A stretch of 64,000 bases of DNA from Pirellulaceae bacterium (GCA_023382975.1 JAHDXO010000056.1:1-64000); one strand, 5' to 3'; counted from the stretch's first letter, positions 45,316 through 55,804 are shown. Numbers and translations: made by a program. The notes: generated by a model from the sequence alone, not told the origin.

Positions 45316-48237
45316 TCACAGCGCCGATTGCCCGTCGAGAAATATGCGCGGGAGGCCTCGATCGAGGACTACGGCCACGTGCTGCCAAACGCCGGGTTTC
45401 AGCACGCCAGGGAAGTTGCGCTGCTGGTTGCCGGCGATCACCCGCAGGCTGAGATCCGGCCAGGTGTCGAACAAGAATCCGTCGTTCTTGCCGGGCGTGA
45501 GCTTGTCCAGAATGCGTCCGGACTCCTTTTCGGCGGGACAAATCCATGCTTCAAACGAAACCGCGCCGGCAAAATCCTCGGATTGCGTCGGCAGCTTGTC
45601 GCACGCCTTGGGGTTCAGCCAGCAACCGACTACGTCGGGCGCCGCCATCGGCTGGGTGCGATCACCGGCGGCCAGCTCGCGAATGGTTTGCGCGGTGAGC
45701 TTGCTACGAAACATGGTCACGCGGCCGATCTGGCCGCGGAACCGGTTCGCCTCGCTCTGGTCCGAGCCGGCACGCAGCGGATGGTCGTTTGGCGGTACGG
45801 GCGGCGCCGGTGGCTTGCCGGCTTGCAGCGGGCAGACCACCACGTCGCCGCGGCGCGACGGCGGCTCGATGTCCCAGGCCACGAGTTGGCCGTCCTTGAC
45901 CGTCCCGCGGAGCACCGTACGCCGCATCAGGTGCAGCTTGAAATCCGCGTCCCAGTCGGTCGGCCAGGCGGGCAACAGCAGGATCTTGTCGCCCGCCTCC
46001 TGGACGAGCATCCGTTGCAGGGCCACGGACCCGGCGCCGAAATGATCGAAGTCCGGGCACGAATCGGGGCCCTCCCGGCCGTACAGTGGGAAGCGGCACG
46101 CCGGCGTGGCGATGCGAAAGCGGCGGACCAGTCCGTCGGCCGCCTCCGCGGCGTCGCCCGCATAAGCCCAGTGGATCTGATCCTGGGTCCAGCAGGCACA
46201 GCCGAAGGCGTCCTTGTTCGAGCGGTGCTTCATGGTCCACGCCACGATGTCGCCGCTTCCTAACGCCAGCCCGAAACAGCGGAACGGGAACACTGGGTAC
46301 AGTTCGCCGTTTTCGGCGTTGTGCTTCTTCTCCCACTTCTCGGCCGGCGCAATGGCCTGGCGTCCCTCGATGGTCTGCAGGTAGACCTCGGGAATCTCGT
46401 CGCGGAACCTTCGCCATTGAGCCTGATCTTCGGACGTGCCGGCTTTCAGGGCCAACAGTTCGTCCAGGCAGAACCGCAGGCCAGCCACGTCCGGCGCAGG
46501 GTTGACCGCGATCCACCAGGTCTCGACCACTTGGGCCGGATCCAGCCGGAGCTTGCCGTCCGCGCCGCGCGGGTAGTGCTGGTCGAAGAACAACAGCACC
46601 TCGCGGGCGAAGGGCACCAGGACCCCGTCGCGGAACTCGGTGTCGCCGGTGTAGTTCACGTAGTCCAGCATCATGGCCGTGATTTCCAGGCCGCTGGTGA
46701 AGTAGTAGTTGTGGTACCAGCCCTCGTACTTCTCGCCCGGTTTCGTCTTGGGGGGCAGCGCGCCCGACTGGCTGCTCTCCCGCTCGGCGCCCGTGGGCTC
46801 GATGTTCTCCCGGTAGTAAGCACCCTCGTGCTCGAACCAGGCCTTGGTGATCTCGCGGCGCATCTCCAGCAGATTCGAGTAGTAGTCGAAGAACGGTTCC
46901 ATCAGGTCGAAGTCGCCGCTGGCCAGCAGCGGCCAATAGAGCAGTCGCTGGTTCTGGAAGGTGAATCGGCGGCCCCAGAGGCGGTCGTCCTCGTGCGTCA
47001 GCAACGAGCCGTCCGGTTGTTCCACAGCGTGGGGCCGCGACCTCTTGGGATTCGCCCTCAGATGCAACGGTTGCGTGAACAGGCCGCCGTTGAACTTGGC
47101 CTGGACCCTCCCGCGGCTCTGGCAGGCCATCAGGAAGCGGAAGACGTTGTAGCTCTGCGCCGCCAGCGCCGCGCCGTCCTCCTCTTCGCGCATGCCGCCC
47201 GCCGAAGGTTCGCCGTGGAACTGTTCGCGGGCCTCCGGCGGCAGGGTGTTGTCGGAGACCACGATCCAACTGCGGTCCCAGAACGCGGTCCACCACGCGC
47301 AGTGCGCTGGCCAGTCCTTGGCCCCGTCGATCGGCTGGGCGGCGTTTCTCTCGATGGTCTCGATCCACGTTTCGGGTTTCGGTGTCTGCATGGCCAGCGC
47401 GTGGATGCGGAGGTCGAACGACGTGCCGCGGCCGCGCAGTGCGCCGTCCTGGAGCGTCAGCGACGGGCATTCCAGCAGGTTGCCGAACGTGTTGAAGCGG
47501 AAGGGGTCCGCGAAGCGCGAGGCCATGTGCTCCACCTGGTACGCCTTCAGATCGTCCGGATAGATGCTCCGGTCGCCCACGGGATAGTACCAGAGGATCG
47601 TGTCGACGCGCTCCAGCCGCACGTCCTGCGTCGGTTCGGCGTCGCGCGGCAAGGCGGCTGTCGCATACCCCTGCACATTGAACGGGCAGTGATCGAAGCG
47701 TTGCCAGAACTCCGGCCCGGCCGCGACGGCGATTTCCCGCGGCGAGTCGATCTGGACATGATAGACCGGTCGGTTCGCGTCAGCCCAGATCCGTAACGTC
47801 ACGCCGTCCGCTTCGATATGGATGGAACCTGTCGCCAGATCCAGCGTCTGGCGGAACGGCTTGCCCGGCTGGAAGGGATTCGGATCCAGCGAGATGCGAA
47901 CCCGCCCCGTCTTGAAAATGTCGCCTTGGTACGTGTAGGCATCGTTCTTGGCCAACAGCAGGTACAAGTCGCCGCCCTCGATGGCGTACACGCCCGCGGC
48001 GAGGTCGCCGTTGCCCAGCGGCATCACGCCTGAGGCATCCTTCGACGGGCTGGTCCAGACGACGTTGTACCGGCCGATCCGCTCGGCGACGGTTTTCGCC
48101 CCGCTGCAGCCGGCCGCTTCCGCAGCGTGCAGGACGCTCGGCAGCGCCAGCAGCACGGCAGCCAGGGGCGGCATGCTGCGTTTGATGGTTCGCAAAGCGA
48201 GCATCGATATCGCCGTATTTGTCAGCAGCTTGGTCAT
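45316..48237 (-). CDS. Secreted GH95/DUF5703-like glycosidase with C-terminal LamG domain
   Basis: 973 aa. A signal peptide (about 22-40) precedes the start domain VVWTSPSKDASGVMPLGNGD LAAGVYA, typical of DUF5703/GH95-like proteins. The barrel includes AQSYNVFRFLMACQSRGRVQ, NGGLFTQPLH and GWYHNYYFTSGLEITAMMLD. The last ~170 residues form a concanavalin/LamG-like domain (FAGAVSFEAWICPAEKESGR, GVWQHVAVVLDRGLPRIFLDG), probably for binding carbohydrate. GH95 enzymes remove alpha-L-fucose; activity here is inferred only at the family level. Confidence 0.75.
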   Translation of the reverse strand: MTKLLTNTAISMLALRTIKRSMPPLAAVLLALPSVLHAAEAAGCSGAKTVAERIGRYNVVWTSPSKDASGVMPLGNGDLAAGVYAIEGGDLYLLLAKNDAYTYQGDIFKTGRVRISLDPNPFQPGKPFRQTLDLATGSIHIEADGVTLRIWADANRPVYHVQIDSPREIAVAAGPEFWQRFDHCPFNVQGYATAALPRDAEPTQDVRLERVDTILWYYPVGDRSIYPDDLKAYQVEHMASRFADPFRFNTFGNLLECPSLTLQDGALRGRGTSFDLRIHALAMQTPKPETWIETIERNAAQPIDGAKDWPAHCAWWTAFWDRSWIVVSDNTLPPEAREQFHGEPSAGGMREEEDGAALAAQSYNVFRFLMACQSRGRVQAKFNGGLFTQPLHLRANPKRSRPHAVEQPDGSLLTHEDDRLWGRRFTFQNQRLLYWPLLASGDFDLMEPFFDYYSNLLEMRREITKAWFEHEGAYYRENIEPTGAERESSQSGALPPKTKPGEKYEGWYHNYYFTSGLEITAMMLDYVNYTGDTEFRDGVLVPFAREVLLFFDQHYPRGADGKLRLDPAQVVETWWIAVNPAPDVAGLRFCLDELLALKAGTSEDQAQWRRFRDEIPEVYLQTIEGRQAIAPAEKWEKKHNAENGELYPVFPFRCFGLALGSGDIVAWTMKHRSNKDAFGCACWTQDQIHWAYAGDAAEAADGLVRRFRIATPACRFPLYGREGPDSCPDFDHFGAGSVALQRMLVQEAGDKILLLPAWPTDWDADFKLHLMRRTVLRGTVKDGQLVAWDIEPPSRRGDVVVCPLQAGKPPAPPVPPNDHPLRAGSDQSEANRFRGQIGRVTMFRSKLTAQTIRELAAGDRTQPMAAPDVVGCWLNPKACDKLPTQSEDFAGAVSFEAWICPAEKESGRILDKLTPGKNDGFLFDTWPDLSLRVIAGNQQRNFPGVLKPGVWQHVAVVLDRGLPRIFLDGQSAL

Positions 48238-48331
48238 GGGGGTTCCTTTCCGTCATGTTGAAAGACCAGACACGGCTGGAGTGGCTGCTAATATTCCCCT
48301 CGTTTCGCGCGGCGTGATTGCAGAACGAGAA

Positions 48332-49270
48332 TTACCACGGTGTGAAGCGTAAACCGAAGAGAACCAGGACTTGCAGTCCCAGAAGGATCAGCACGGCGGG
48401 CACAAAGGGTTCGAAGCAGTCGATGGTTTCGGGTTTCGTCTCGCGGATTTCGACTCTTTTCATCTGGTCGATGCGATCGAAGACGACTTTCAATGTTTGA
48501 GGCGTCAAGGCTTTGAAGGCCTCGCCTCCGGTTTCGGTGGCGATTGTCTCCAAGGCGGGCGAGAAACTCTGGTCGTTCAACGCGATGGCAAAGACCGTGA
48601 TCCGGTGGCTGCGCAGACGCGCAATGACATCCCGCTCGCGACCGTTGCCGATGTCTTCGCCTTCGCCGTCGGTGATCAAGATGATCATCCGATCGCCCTT
48701 GGCATGACGCGAGAGCGGTGTGATTGCGCCGTCCAACGCTCGGCCAATGTAGGTGTAGCCCCAGATCTCGTCGGGGAACATCTCCGGCCAGATGATCTCG
48801 CGTGCCATCCGGATCGCGCGGGTGTCCTGGGTCAGCGGAACCCAGTGGATGAACTGCCGCGAGAAGATCGTCAGACCGAACGCGTCGCCTTCGCGAGTTG
48901 TGAGGAAGGCTTCCAAGGCGTCCATCGCGCCGTGAAACCGCGTATAGGGTTTGTCACCTGCCTGCGGCCCGTACGTGTTGTAAACCATGCTGGTCGAAGC
49001 GTCCAGCACGATCTGGATATTCGTCAATTCACGTTGTGTCTTGGGCGGTGCATACGTGAGCGGACGAGCCAGCAGGATGATCGCCAGACCCAACAGCAAC
49101 GCCGGAATGCTATTGGCAACCAGTACCGGCAGTCCCAGCCACCAACCACGGCCTTGCTGCACATCGTCGAACGGCATCACCAGCGGTCGCCCCTGGCGAA
49201 CCCACTCCCAGAAGAGCAGGATCACCGGGATGACCAGCAAGATGATCAGTTGAGGATAGGCGAAAGTCAT
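48332..49270 (-). CDS. BatA-type VWA membrane protein
   Basis: 312 aa. Two N-terminal membrane helices (LIILLVIPVILLFWEW; LLLGLAIILLARP) are followed by a von Willebrand A domain with the metal site D90-A-S92-T-S94 and LITDGEGEDIGNGRER. A C-terminal membrane helix is present. It is the last gene of the MoxR cluster, 1 bp from the preceding gene. BatA-like proteins form membrane complexes controlled by MoxR; the target is unknown. Confidence 0.85.
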   Translation of the reverse strand: MTFAYPQLIILLVIPVILLFWEWVRQGRPLVMPFDDVQQGRGWWLGLPVLVANSIPALLLGLAIILLARPLTYAPPKTQRELTNIQIVLDASTSMVYNTYGPQAGDKPYTRFHGAMDALEAFLTTREGDAFGLTIFSRQFIHWVPLTQDTRAIRMAREIIWPEMFPDEIWGYTYIGRALDGAITPLSRHAKGDRMIILITDGEGEDIGNGRERDVIARLRSHRITVFAIALNDQSFSPALETIATETGGEAFKALTPQTLKVVFDRIDQMKRVEIRETKPETIDCFEPFVPAVLILLGLQVLVLFGLRFTPW

Positions 49271-49271
49271 G

Positions 49272-50147
49272 TTAGGGTTCCGCGCCCCGTTGTTCTACGT
49301 GATCGCGATACGTTAGGACAAAGTCATTGGCCCCGACGGCGGCGCGGGGATTGTGCAGCCACGCCTGCAGTTGACGATAGACTTGCCCGAAGTTGCTGTT
49401 CTCTTCGATGTACCGACAAGCGGTGGCCATCCGTCGTTCTCTCATTCCCAATCGCTCCCGCCAATCCTGCAACAAGAGAGACTCGAGTCGTGCCTTGTCA
49501 TCGACCGATAGCTCTCCGTCGGCAAGCATCCTCAGATAGCGATCAATCTGCTCGGTGATCGAGGGCTTTGGCGGTCGCGGCGTTTCCTTTTTCGGCCGTG
49601 GCGGACGTCCGATAAAGATCAGCCCCATCAGCCATACCAGCCAGACAACGCCCAAGCCGACCAGCGTCTCGTAGTACCAGTGCCAAATGCGGATGCCGAC
49701 GGTTTCGATCTCTTGAATTCGAGTTTCAATGTCTTTCGTCAGACTGGTTAAACCCGCCACGCGAAACGACGGCAGATTGTCCAGCGATCGACCATCGGTA
49801 GACGTCAGGTAGTCGGTCAGGTCGAATTCGCCTGGCAAGTTGATCACATAACGAATGTCATAGATGCGCGTATCGCCTTGTTGAACTTCGTTGGCAATTC
49901 GCAGATTGACCGAAGCACCACGGCGATACGGCCGAGCCTGCAGACGCGGCCCGCCCGACCGGATGATCACGGCCTGTTCGACCCCCAGCGGCACTTCGGT
50001 ATCGGAGTACGTCTTTGGGATTTCCGCGGGACGAAACCGTAGGACCGCGACGACACCACCGACAAGGAACAGCAATAGGCACGCCCCGGCCAAGACGGCA
50101 ATCCGCTTGGTTGGCGTGCGTTCGGGGATCGGTGGCTGTTCCGTCAT
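49272..50147 (-). CDS. Membrane protein of the MoxR/DUF58 cluster
   Basis: 291 aa with two membrane helices (about 16-38 and 165-185). A short periplasmic beta segment between them includes IYDIRYVINLPGEFDLTDYL. The C-terminal part is cytosolic and helical (ITEQIDRYLRMLADGELSVD, RMATACRYIEENSNFGQVYR). The family is not recognised by name, but position and layout match the membrane partners that sit between DUF58 and VWA genes in such operons. Confidence 0.6.
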   Translation of the reverse strand: MTEQPPIPERTPTKRIAVLAGACLLLFLVGGVVAVLRFRPAEIPKTYSDTEVPLGVEQAVIIRSGGPRLQARPYRRGASVNLRIANEVQQGDTRIYDIRYVINLPGEFDLTDYLTSTDGRSLDNLPSFRVAGLTSLTKDIETRIQEIETVGIRIWHWYYETLVGLGVVWLVWLMGLIFIGRPPRPKKETPRPPKPSITEQIDRYLRMLADGELSVDDKARLESLLLQDWRERLGMRERRMATACRYIEENSNFGQVYRQLQAWLHNPRAAVGANDFVLTYRDHVEQRGAEP

Positions 50148-50153
50148 ACGTGA

Positions 50154-51014
50154 CTATCTCGCTCCGGTACTTCGGCCGCGGGCTCGCAGAAAAGCTCGCA
50201 GTGGTCCCAGGATGGGGCGGTTCGTCTCCAGCAGTAAGTAATCGATTCCGTGGCGGGTCAAGCGTGTCTTCACGTCGCGATCGTGCAGCCAACGTCGCAA
50301 GCCGGTGGCGAAAAACGATCGCCCAGTCTCGGCTTCCCTGCCGCGGAAGAGCCCAGCGCCGCGAACACCGGTCTCCGCCGGGTCTCGCAGGTGCAGGACA
50401 ATGCACTCGTGTTCTTGAGAAGCCAACCGCAACGCACTTACCGCATCGAGATCGTGCATGTCGCTCAGCACCACCAAGGCACTTCGGCGTCGCAAGGTCG
50501 GCAGCAACTCCCGAATTCGGCGGCCCAGCAAGGTGCCTTCCAGGAATCCGTGTCGCCGCAATCGGTGAGCCCATTGCATCACGTCGTTACGGCCCAGGCT
50601 CGGCGAGATCCGCATCTGGCGCTCGCCACAGGCGATCAGTCCGACGGGTGTCAGACGCGATTGAACCGCTAACGCGATGCCAGCCGCAATCCGCACGGCC
50701 CATGCGTACTTGCTCAATCGAAGCGAACTGACGCACATCGATGCCGAAGTGTCCAATAACACGTACACCGGGATCTGCCGTGGTTCCTGATATTCCTTGA
50801 TGAAGTACTTGCCGGTTCGCGCGGAAACTCGCCAATCGATCAGCTTGACGCTATCACCGGCTTGATACGCACGCGACTGCGAGTACTCCAAACCCGAGCC
50901 GTGATAGATTGAATCGTCCGGACCGAACGACAGGCTGTCGGCCAAGAGCTTCACCGCCAATTCGAATTGGCGTGAATCAACGGGATCATGCGGCAGTTCA
51001 ACCGTGCGATGCAT
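50154..51014 (-). CDS. DUF58-domain protein
   Basis: 286 aa. The DUF58 signature YQAGDSVKLIDWRVSARTGK and YFIKEYQEPRQIPVYVLLDT are at residues 50-90, running into a VWA-like metal site (D88-T-S-A-S92). It is cytosolic or membrane-associated. It starts 15 bp after MoxR, as is usual; the two proteins are thought to act together in maturing VWA-domain complexes. Confidence 0.9.
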   Translation of the reverse strand: MHRTVELPHDPVDSRQFELAVKLLADSLSFGPDDSIYHGSGLEYSQSRAYQAGDSVKLIDWRVSARTGKYFIKEYQEPRQIPVYVLLDTSASMCVSSLRLSKYAWAVRIAAGIALAVQSRLTPVGLIACGERQMRISPSLGRNDVMQWAHRLRRHGFLEGTLLGRRIRELLPTLRRRSALVVLSDMHDLDAVSALRLASQEHECIVLHLRDPAETGVRGAGLFRGREAETGRSFFATGLRRWLHDRDVKTRLTRHGIDYLLLETNRPILGPLRAFLRARGRSTGAR

Positions 51015-51029
51015 AGGAGTGAACCCCCC

Positions 51030-52055
51030 TTAGCCTAGATCGGTCAAGATGGATTCAATGACTTCACGGCCATCGTGGCCCTCGGCGGCTGCCTCGTAGG
51101 TCAAGCGGATGCGGTGCAGCATCACGTCCTCGGCCAGCTCGAACAGATCTTCCGGCACGACGTAATCGCGGTCATGGATGAAGGCTCGAGCACGAGCGGC
51201 GGCGGCCAATGCCAGACAAGCACGCGGGCTGCAGCCGAAGTCCAACAGGCGGGATTCGCGGGTTCGTCGGACCAACTCGACCAGATGCTTCATGAAAACA
51301 TCGCTGACTTGTACCTTCTGGACGGCCTCCATGGCTCGTACCAAATCCGCGATGGATGCACACGGCTCGTCGGCAATCATGTCGAACGCCGTTTTTGGTA
51401 CGGCTCCGCCGTCCTCCCGCTTCAATCCCATGCCCAACTGGCGTCGCAGGATCTCCGTTTCCTCATCGGCGGTGGGATAATCCAGTCGGTGATAGAGCAT
51501 GAAACGGTCCAACTGCGCTTCAGGCAATTCGAACGTTCCCGCCTGCTCGACGGGATTCTGCGTGGCAATCACCAGGAACGGTGTCGGCAATTTGAAAGTC
51601 TCGCCGCCGATCGTAACTTTGCGTTCCTGCATCGCCTCGAGCATGGCACTTTGTGCTTTGGGTGCGGCCCGGTTGATTTCATCGGCCAGCAACAGATTGG
51701 CAAACACAGGGCCTTTCTGGACGCGGAACTCGCCGGTCTTCTGATCCAAGATCTCCGACCCCACGATGTCGGACGGCAAGAGGTCGATCGTGAACTGGAT
51801 CCGCGAAAACTGCAGACTGATGGCCTTGGCCACCGCGTTGACCAGCAGCGTCTTCGCCAAGCCCGGCACGCCTTGAAGCATCAAATGACCGCCGGTGAAC
51901 AAGGCGATCAGGATTCTCTCGACCACGGCGTCTTGTCCCACGACGACTTCGCCCACACGTTGGCGGACGTCGTCGCAGAAGCGGTTTGCACCGTCGAAGG
52001 GCGACTTGGTGGAAGGGGATGCCGTATCAGGAGAGGCAGTCTGTAAAATTTGCAT
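51030..52055 (-). CDS. moxR: MoxR-family AAA+ ATPase
   Basis: 341 aa. Walker A GVPGLAKT at 62-69, Walker B NLLLADEIN ending near 127, and SAMLEAMQERKVTIGGETFK and VIATQNPVEQAGTFELPEAQ are the standard MoxR blocks. All ATPase residues are present, so it is probably an active chaperone-like ATPase for the DUF58 and VWA proteins encoded downstream. Confidence 0.93.
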   Translation of the reverse strand: MQILQTASPDTASPSTKSPFDGANRFCDDVRQRVGEVVVGQDAVVERILIALFTGGHLMLQGVPGLAKTLLVNAVAKAISLQFSRIQFTIDLLPSDIVGSEILDQKTGEFRVQKGPVFANLLLADEINRAAPKAQSAMLEAMQERKVTIGGETFKLPTPFLVIATQNPVEQAGTFELPEAQLDRFMLYHRLDYPTADEETEILRRQLGMGLKREDGGAVPKTAFDMIADEPCASIADLVRAMEAVQKVQVSDVFMKHLVELVRRTRESRLLDFGCSPRACLALAAAARARAFIHDRDYVVPEDLFELAEDVMLHRIRLTYEAAAEGHDGREVIESILTDLG

Positions 52056-52117
52056 AGGGGTTCTCTTCGATTTCCGCGGACGGGTTGAATGGAATGCGAC
52101 CGTTCATCCGTGCTTTG

Positions 52118-55100
52118 TCAGCAGGCGGTTCTCAGCCACTTCTTCGCAAGTTGACGCAGTTCATTCTCGGTGATTCCTGCTGAACCGTTGCTGCCAAAGC
52201 AGGCGGCTTGGATTCTCTGTAGATCCTGCTGCATCTCGGATCGCTGGGCGGTGGACAGTCGAACGAGTTCGCTGCCGTTCAATGCTCGCAGCAATTGCAC
52301 GACGGCAAAGCCATCGATCTCGGCAGGCAGGTGAAACACGTCTCTTGCCCGTAGCGGCCTCTCGCGCGAGCGGATCTTCCGAATGGCAATTCCCAGCAGC
52401 ACGAGTGCCAGGAGTGCCGCGCCGATACCGATCGCGATGTAGACCATGCGGCGATGGTCTTGAGCCGCGAATTCGTCGGACACCTTGTACTCGATCCCGC
52501 TGCCGGCCGTGGCAATCGGCTCATCCAAATCGATCAAATCCATCTCGTCATAGGTTCGATAGGTGACGGTCGCATCGATCTTCGGCTTGGGGAATCTCAG
52601 TTGAATTCGCTGCGGGGGATCGACCAGGCTGGTGGCATCCAAGGCCAACGTCCACCGACGGGTCGAAACCGCATGGACGGTATCTCCCCAACTGTTTACC
52701 TGCTGCAGCACGATACCTCCGTGCGGATCGATCCGCGCGATGGGCAGTTGTTCCCGCAAAGCCTCCAAGTCGACCAGATCTTCCAATTCCGGTACGAGGC
52801 CGCTGGCCGTGGCCTCGATCTGCAGCAGAATCTCTTCCGAGACATCCAAACTGCGTTGATCCAACGTTTGCGTCATCTCGACTCGGTCGAAGGGCCGCGG
52901 GGCGGTTGGCTGGTCGGTCACCTTGATCAGTGTTTCCGGCGACTCGGCCGTGATCTTCACCGGTCCTGTCAGGTCCAGGAATTCGAGGCTCATCTGAATC
53001 CGTGGAATCTTATCGACGCTGGCATCTTTGGCTTTCACCTGGATGTAGGCCAGGATCGTTTCTTCCCAACCCGGTTGATCGATCGGTCGAGGTTGCACGT
53101 CCTTGGGGCTGAACGCGATGGCTCGGACGTCGAAGAACAGTCCCAGGGCTTCGCGGATATTCATTTCCAATTCGTCGCGGCGGCCTTGCAGGGCGCCCAT
53201 CTGATAGGTGGCGACGAGCCGTTGTTCGAGATCCCGGCGTTGCGGCGAGTTGGCTGGCGGCAGTTCATTCACGAGGTACTTGCCAAAATCGGCCATCCGT
53301 CCCAGAGCTTCGGTGTGTTGGACGCTCAGCAAGATGCCGAAATCGTGATTACGGTGGATCGTGTTGGACCCATCGACTCGCGTCGTCAGTCGTGTTTCTT
53401 CCAGCAGTTGATCGTAGTAGGCCAATTTCTCGTCGGCCTGGAACGCGAACGGGTTCTCCTTGGTAATGACCAGCGAACCGGCCAGGTACTTGTACTTGAG
53501 TTGCTCGTGCAATGGTTTCTCGGTGTCTTCCAAACGCGACTGCACATGCTTTGCGAAACGGTTCAAGTGATTGGTGGCAACGTCTTCGGGAAGCTTCCGA
53601 ATCGTCTCTCGCAAGGCGTTCAAGGCTCTGCGATCCAGCGGCTTCGACAGGTTCAACCGACCATCGGAATTGATGCCCAACAGACTATGGAACCACGCGA
53701 GGTAGACATCGATCGAGTACTGGCCGGGCGTCAGGTTCTCGATTTCACGAGCATACGCCTCGGCGGCTCGAACGAAGTAGGATTCGGCCTCCAAATTCTT
53801 CACACGAAAAGCTTCCATTCGATCGATCGGCGAATCGCTGGCCAATTGCTGGTAGTATTCGAAGTCCGCCCAGTCGCTCTGCAGCGAACCTGCCAAGGCG
53901 AGCAGTCGCCAGGAATCTCGATCCTCTTGACATCGTTCATCGATCATCTCGATCGCGGTCCGATAACCGGCGCGGACCATATCCAGCGTTTCCTGCTGGG
54001 TGCGCCGCGTGCCCGCTTCGACCTGTACCTCCATGGTTCGCCAACGCGACGCCAGCCCATCGACCATCATGCGGATCATGTTCAGGAAGATCCCTTCGTC
54101 CATCTTGGAGACCGATCCAAAGACTTTCTCCAGATGGCTTCGTTGATAGACTTCCGCATTGCTGTAGCAGACGTCGAACGCGGCAACCAGCAATTCCGCG
54201 TTCTTCGGCGGGATCTTGTGCTTTCGGAACAGATCCATCATCTCCGCGAGACTGGCGATGTTCTTTTCCATCATGATCGGAGTCACGGCGATCCGAGCGT
54301 CCGATGCGAGGCCGTACTTCTTGCGAACCGCTTCGGGAATCTCCGGGCTGTGCCTGAAAGCCCAAGCCTTCAAATACTCTTCGGCCAAGGCCACGCCGGC
54401 CTTCGGATTGCGACCGCCCAACTCGATAATCTGCTGGACCACTTCCGGGTAATGGTCGCTGATCAACACGGCTTTGGACACACAGACATCCACACGATCG
54501 CGTAGACTGATCGGGATCGCTGCCAGCCACGCACCGTCGGGCACCGATGTCAGCAGGTCGCCGGGCAGAAGACAGGGCTTCGGACGCGTGTTCGCGTTTC
54601 GATAACTGGGGTGATTCTCGAAGGTGTGTTCCGCCTCTTGAACCCACCAGTCGGCCATCGTCGTAGCGACGGTCTCCCATGGCGACTGCGACAAATCGGC
54701 ATGCTCGCCAACTTGTTGCAGAATCGCTTTCTGGGCGTCCAGATTGTACGTGCGCCGAGCGATGTCGTTGTCACTTAGTTTGCCCTGAGCTCGTTTTCCG
54801 AGCGCGATCGCCAGTTGCAGTACCGCCTGCTGGTCCTTTTGCAAGAGATCGCGGATCCAGGGCAGAAAGGATGGCGAGGGCGCCTTTCCGAGAAGATCCG
54901 CCAGTTGATCCGCAGCCTGTTGCCGACGCGAGCTATCCGCGTTCGGGTCGAGCAAGACGCCGGACTGTTGCTCCCACAGTTTGGCGATCCTTGTTTGCTG
55001 AAACTGCTCCAACTCCTCCTGCGAAGACAGGAAGTTGAGGATCTCGTCGCGAACGCCTTCGTCTTCGATTTGCGCGGCCACCGCGGTGCTGGGCAGATAG

Positions 55101-55690
55101 TCACGAGCCAAATCGTCAAAGCCGGCGTGCATCAAGATCCGTCCGGTGTTCGTGCGTTTCGGCTCATCGCGACCCAGGTGGCGAGTTCCTTTCTGCAGCG
55201 CTTCCTGCAGCCAGACCTCTTGTTCCGGAGCCACGGCGATTCGCAACAGCAATCCCAGTTTGCGGATCCGATCGTCATTCAGTTCTGTCGGACAAGCGTC
55301 GGCCAAGCCCAGGAAATCCTGCAACGTCAGCACCGGCACCGTCCGTCCCGCCAAGTCACCGACGATTCGATCGTAGATCGTATTCGCAAAATCCTCGGGC
55401 AGTCTGTCCAGGGTCTTCTGAATCTGGTCCCAGTCGCCTTCGAAATAGGCTTTCAGGAATTGATCCTGGGGCTTCAGTTGGTCCGAATCCAGCGTGGAAA
55501 ACCGCAAGATCTTATCGTACATCGCCGTTGCGTTGCGATAGTACCGTTCGGATTTCAGGCCGTCGTACTGCTTCAGGAGTTCTTGCGCATCCTCCTCGGC
55601 AGCGATGCAAGATGTCAATTGGAACCATCCAATGCAAAGGCCAATCAATCCGATCAATGTCAAGCGTGAATTCATGGGGATTGTTTTCAT
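52118..55690 (-). CDS. Large periplasmic/membrane protein upstream of moxR
   Basis: 1190 aa, of no named family. A signal peptide or lipoprotein-like start (LTLIGLIGLCIGWFQLTSCI) precedes about 750 residues of helical repeats that look TPR- or HEAT-like. Beta-rich domains follow (about 900-1080; KIPRIQMSLEFLDLTGPVKI, RRWTLALDATSLVDPPQRIQ). One membrane helix near residue 1100 (YIAIGIGAALLALVLLGIAI) and a cytosolic tail end the protein. The layout resembles an oversized BatD. It is followed by moxR after 62 bp on the same strand, so co-function with the MoxR complex is likely. Confidence 0.65.
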   Translation of the reverse strand: MKTIPMNSRLTLIGLIGLCIGWFQLTSCIAAEEDAQELLKQYDGLKSERYYRNATAMYDKILRFSTLDSDQLKPQDQFLKAYFEGDWDQIQKTLDRLPEDFANTIYDRIVGDLAGRTVPVLTLQDFLGLADACPTELNDDRIRKLGLLLRIAVAPEQEVWLQEALQKGTRHLGRDEPKRTNTGRILMHAGFDDLARDYLPSTAVAAQIEDEGVRDEILNFLSSQEELEQFQQTRIAKLWEQQSGVLLDPNADSSRRQQAADQLADLLGKAPSPSFLPWIRDLLQKDQQAVLQLAIALGKRAQGKLSDNDIARRTYNLDAQKAILQQVGEHADLSQSPWETVATTMADWWVQEAEHTFENHPSYRNANTRPKPCLLPGDLLTSVPDGAWLAAIPISLRDRVDVCVSKAVLISDHYPEVVQQIIELGGRNPKAGVALAEEYLKAWAFRHSPEIPEAVRKKYGLASDARIAVTPIMMEKNIASLAEMMDLFRKHKIPPKNAELLVAAFDVCYSNAEVYQRSHLEKVFGSVSKMDEGIFLNMIRMMVDGLASRWRTMEVQVEAGTRRTQQETLDMVRAGYRTAIEMIDERCQEDRDSWRLLALAGSLQSDWADFEYYQQLASDSPIDRMEAFRVKNLEAESYFVRAAEAYAREIENLTPGQYSIDVYLAWFHSLLGINSDGRLNLSKPLDRRALNALRETIRKLPEDVATNHLNRFAKHVQSRLEDTEKPLHEQLKYKYLAGSLVITKENPFAFQADEKLAYYDQLLEETRLTTRVDGSNTIHRNHDFGILLSVQHTEALGRMADFGKYLVNELPPANSPQRRDLEQRLVATYQMGALQGRRDELEMNIREALGLFFDVRAIAFSPKDVQPRPIDQPGWEETILAYIQVKAKDASVDKIPRIQMSLEFLDLTGPVKITAESPETLIKVTDQPTAPRPFDRVEMTQTLDQRSLDVSEEILLQIEATASGLVPELEDLVDLEALREQLPIARIDPHGGIVLQQVNSWGDTVHAVSTRRWTLALDATSLVDPPQRIQLRFPKPKIDATVTYRTYDEMDLIDLDEPIATAGSGIEYKVSDEFAAQDHRRMVYIAIGIGAALLALVLLGIAIRKIRSRERPLRARDVFHLPAEIDGFAVVQLLRALNGSELVRLSTAQRSEMQQDLQRIQAACFGSNGSAGITENELRQLAKKWLRTAC

Positions 55691-55804
55691 GGGATGTCAG
55701 CAGCCGAGAAATAGTCACTGGAAATGTGAGCGGCAAGCCGCCGGTTCTTCAATGTCTCCGCAGGTCAGGCTCCGTCACGCGCACCGTGCGCGCATCTTCG
55801 TTTA

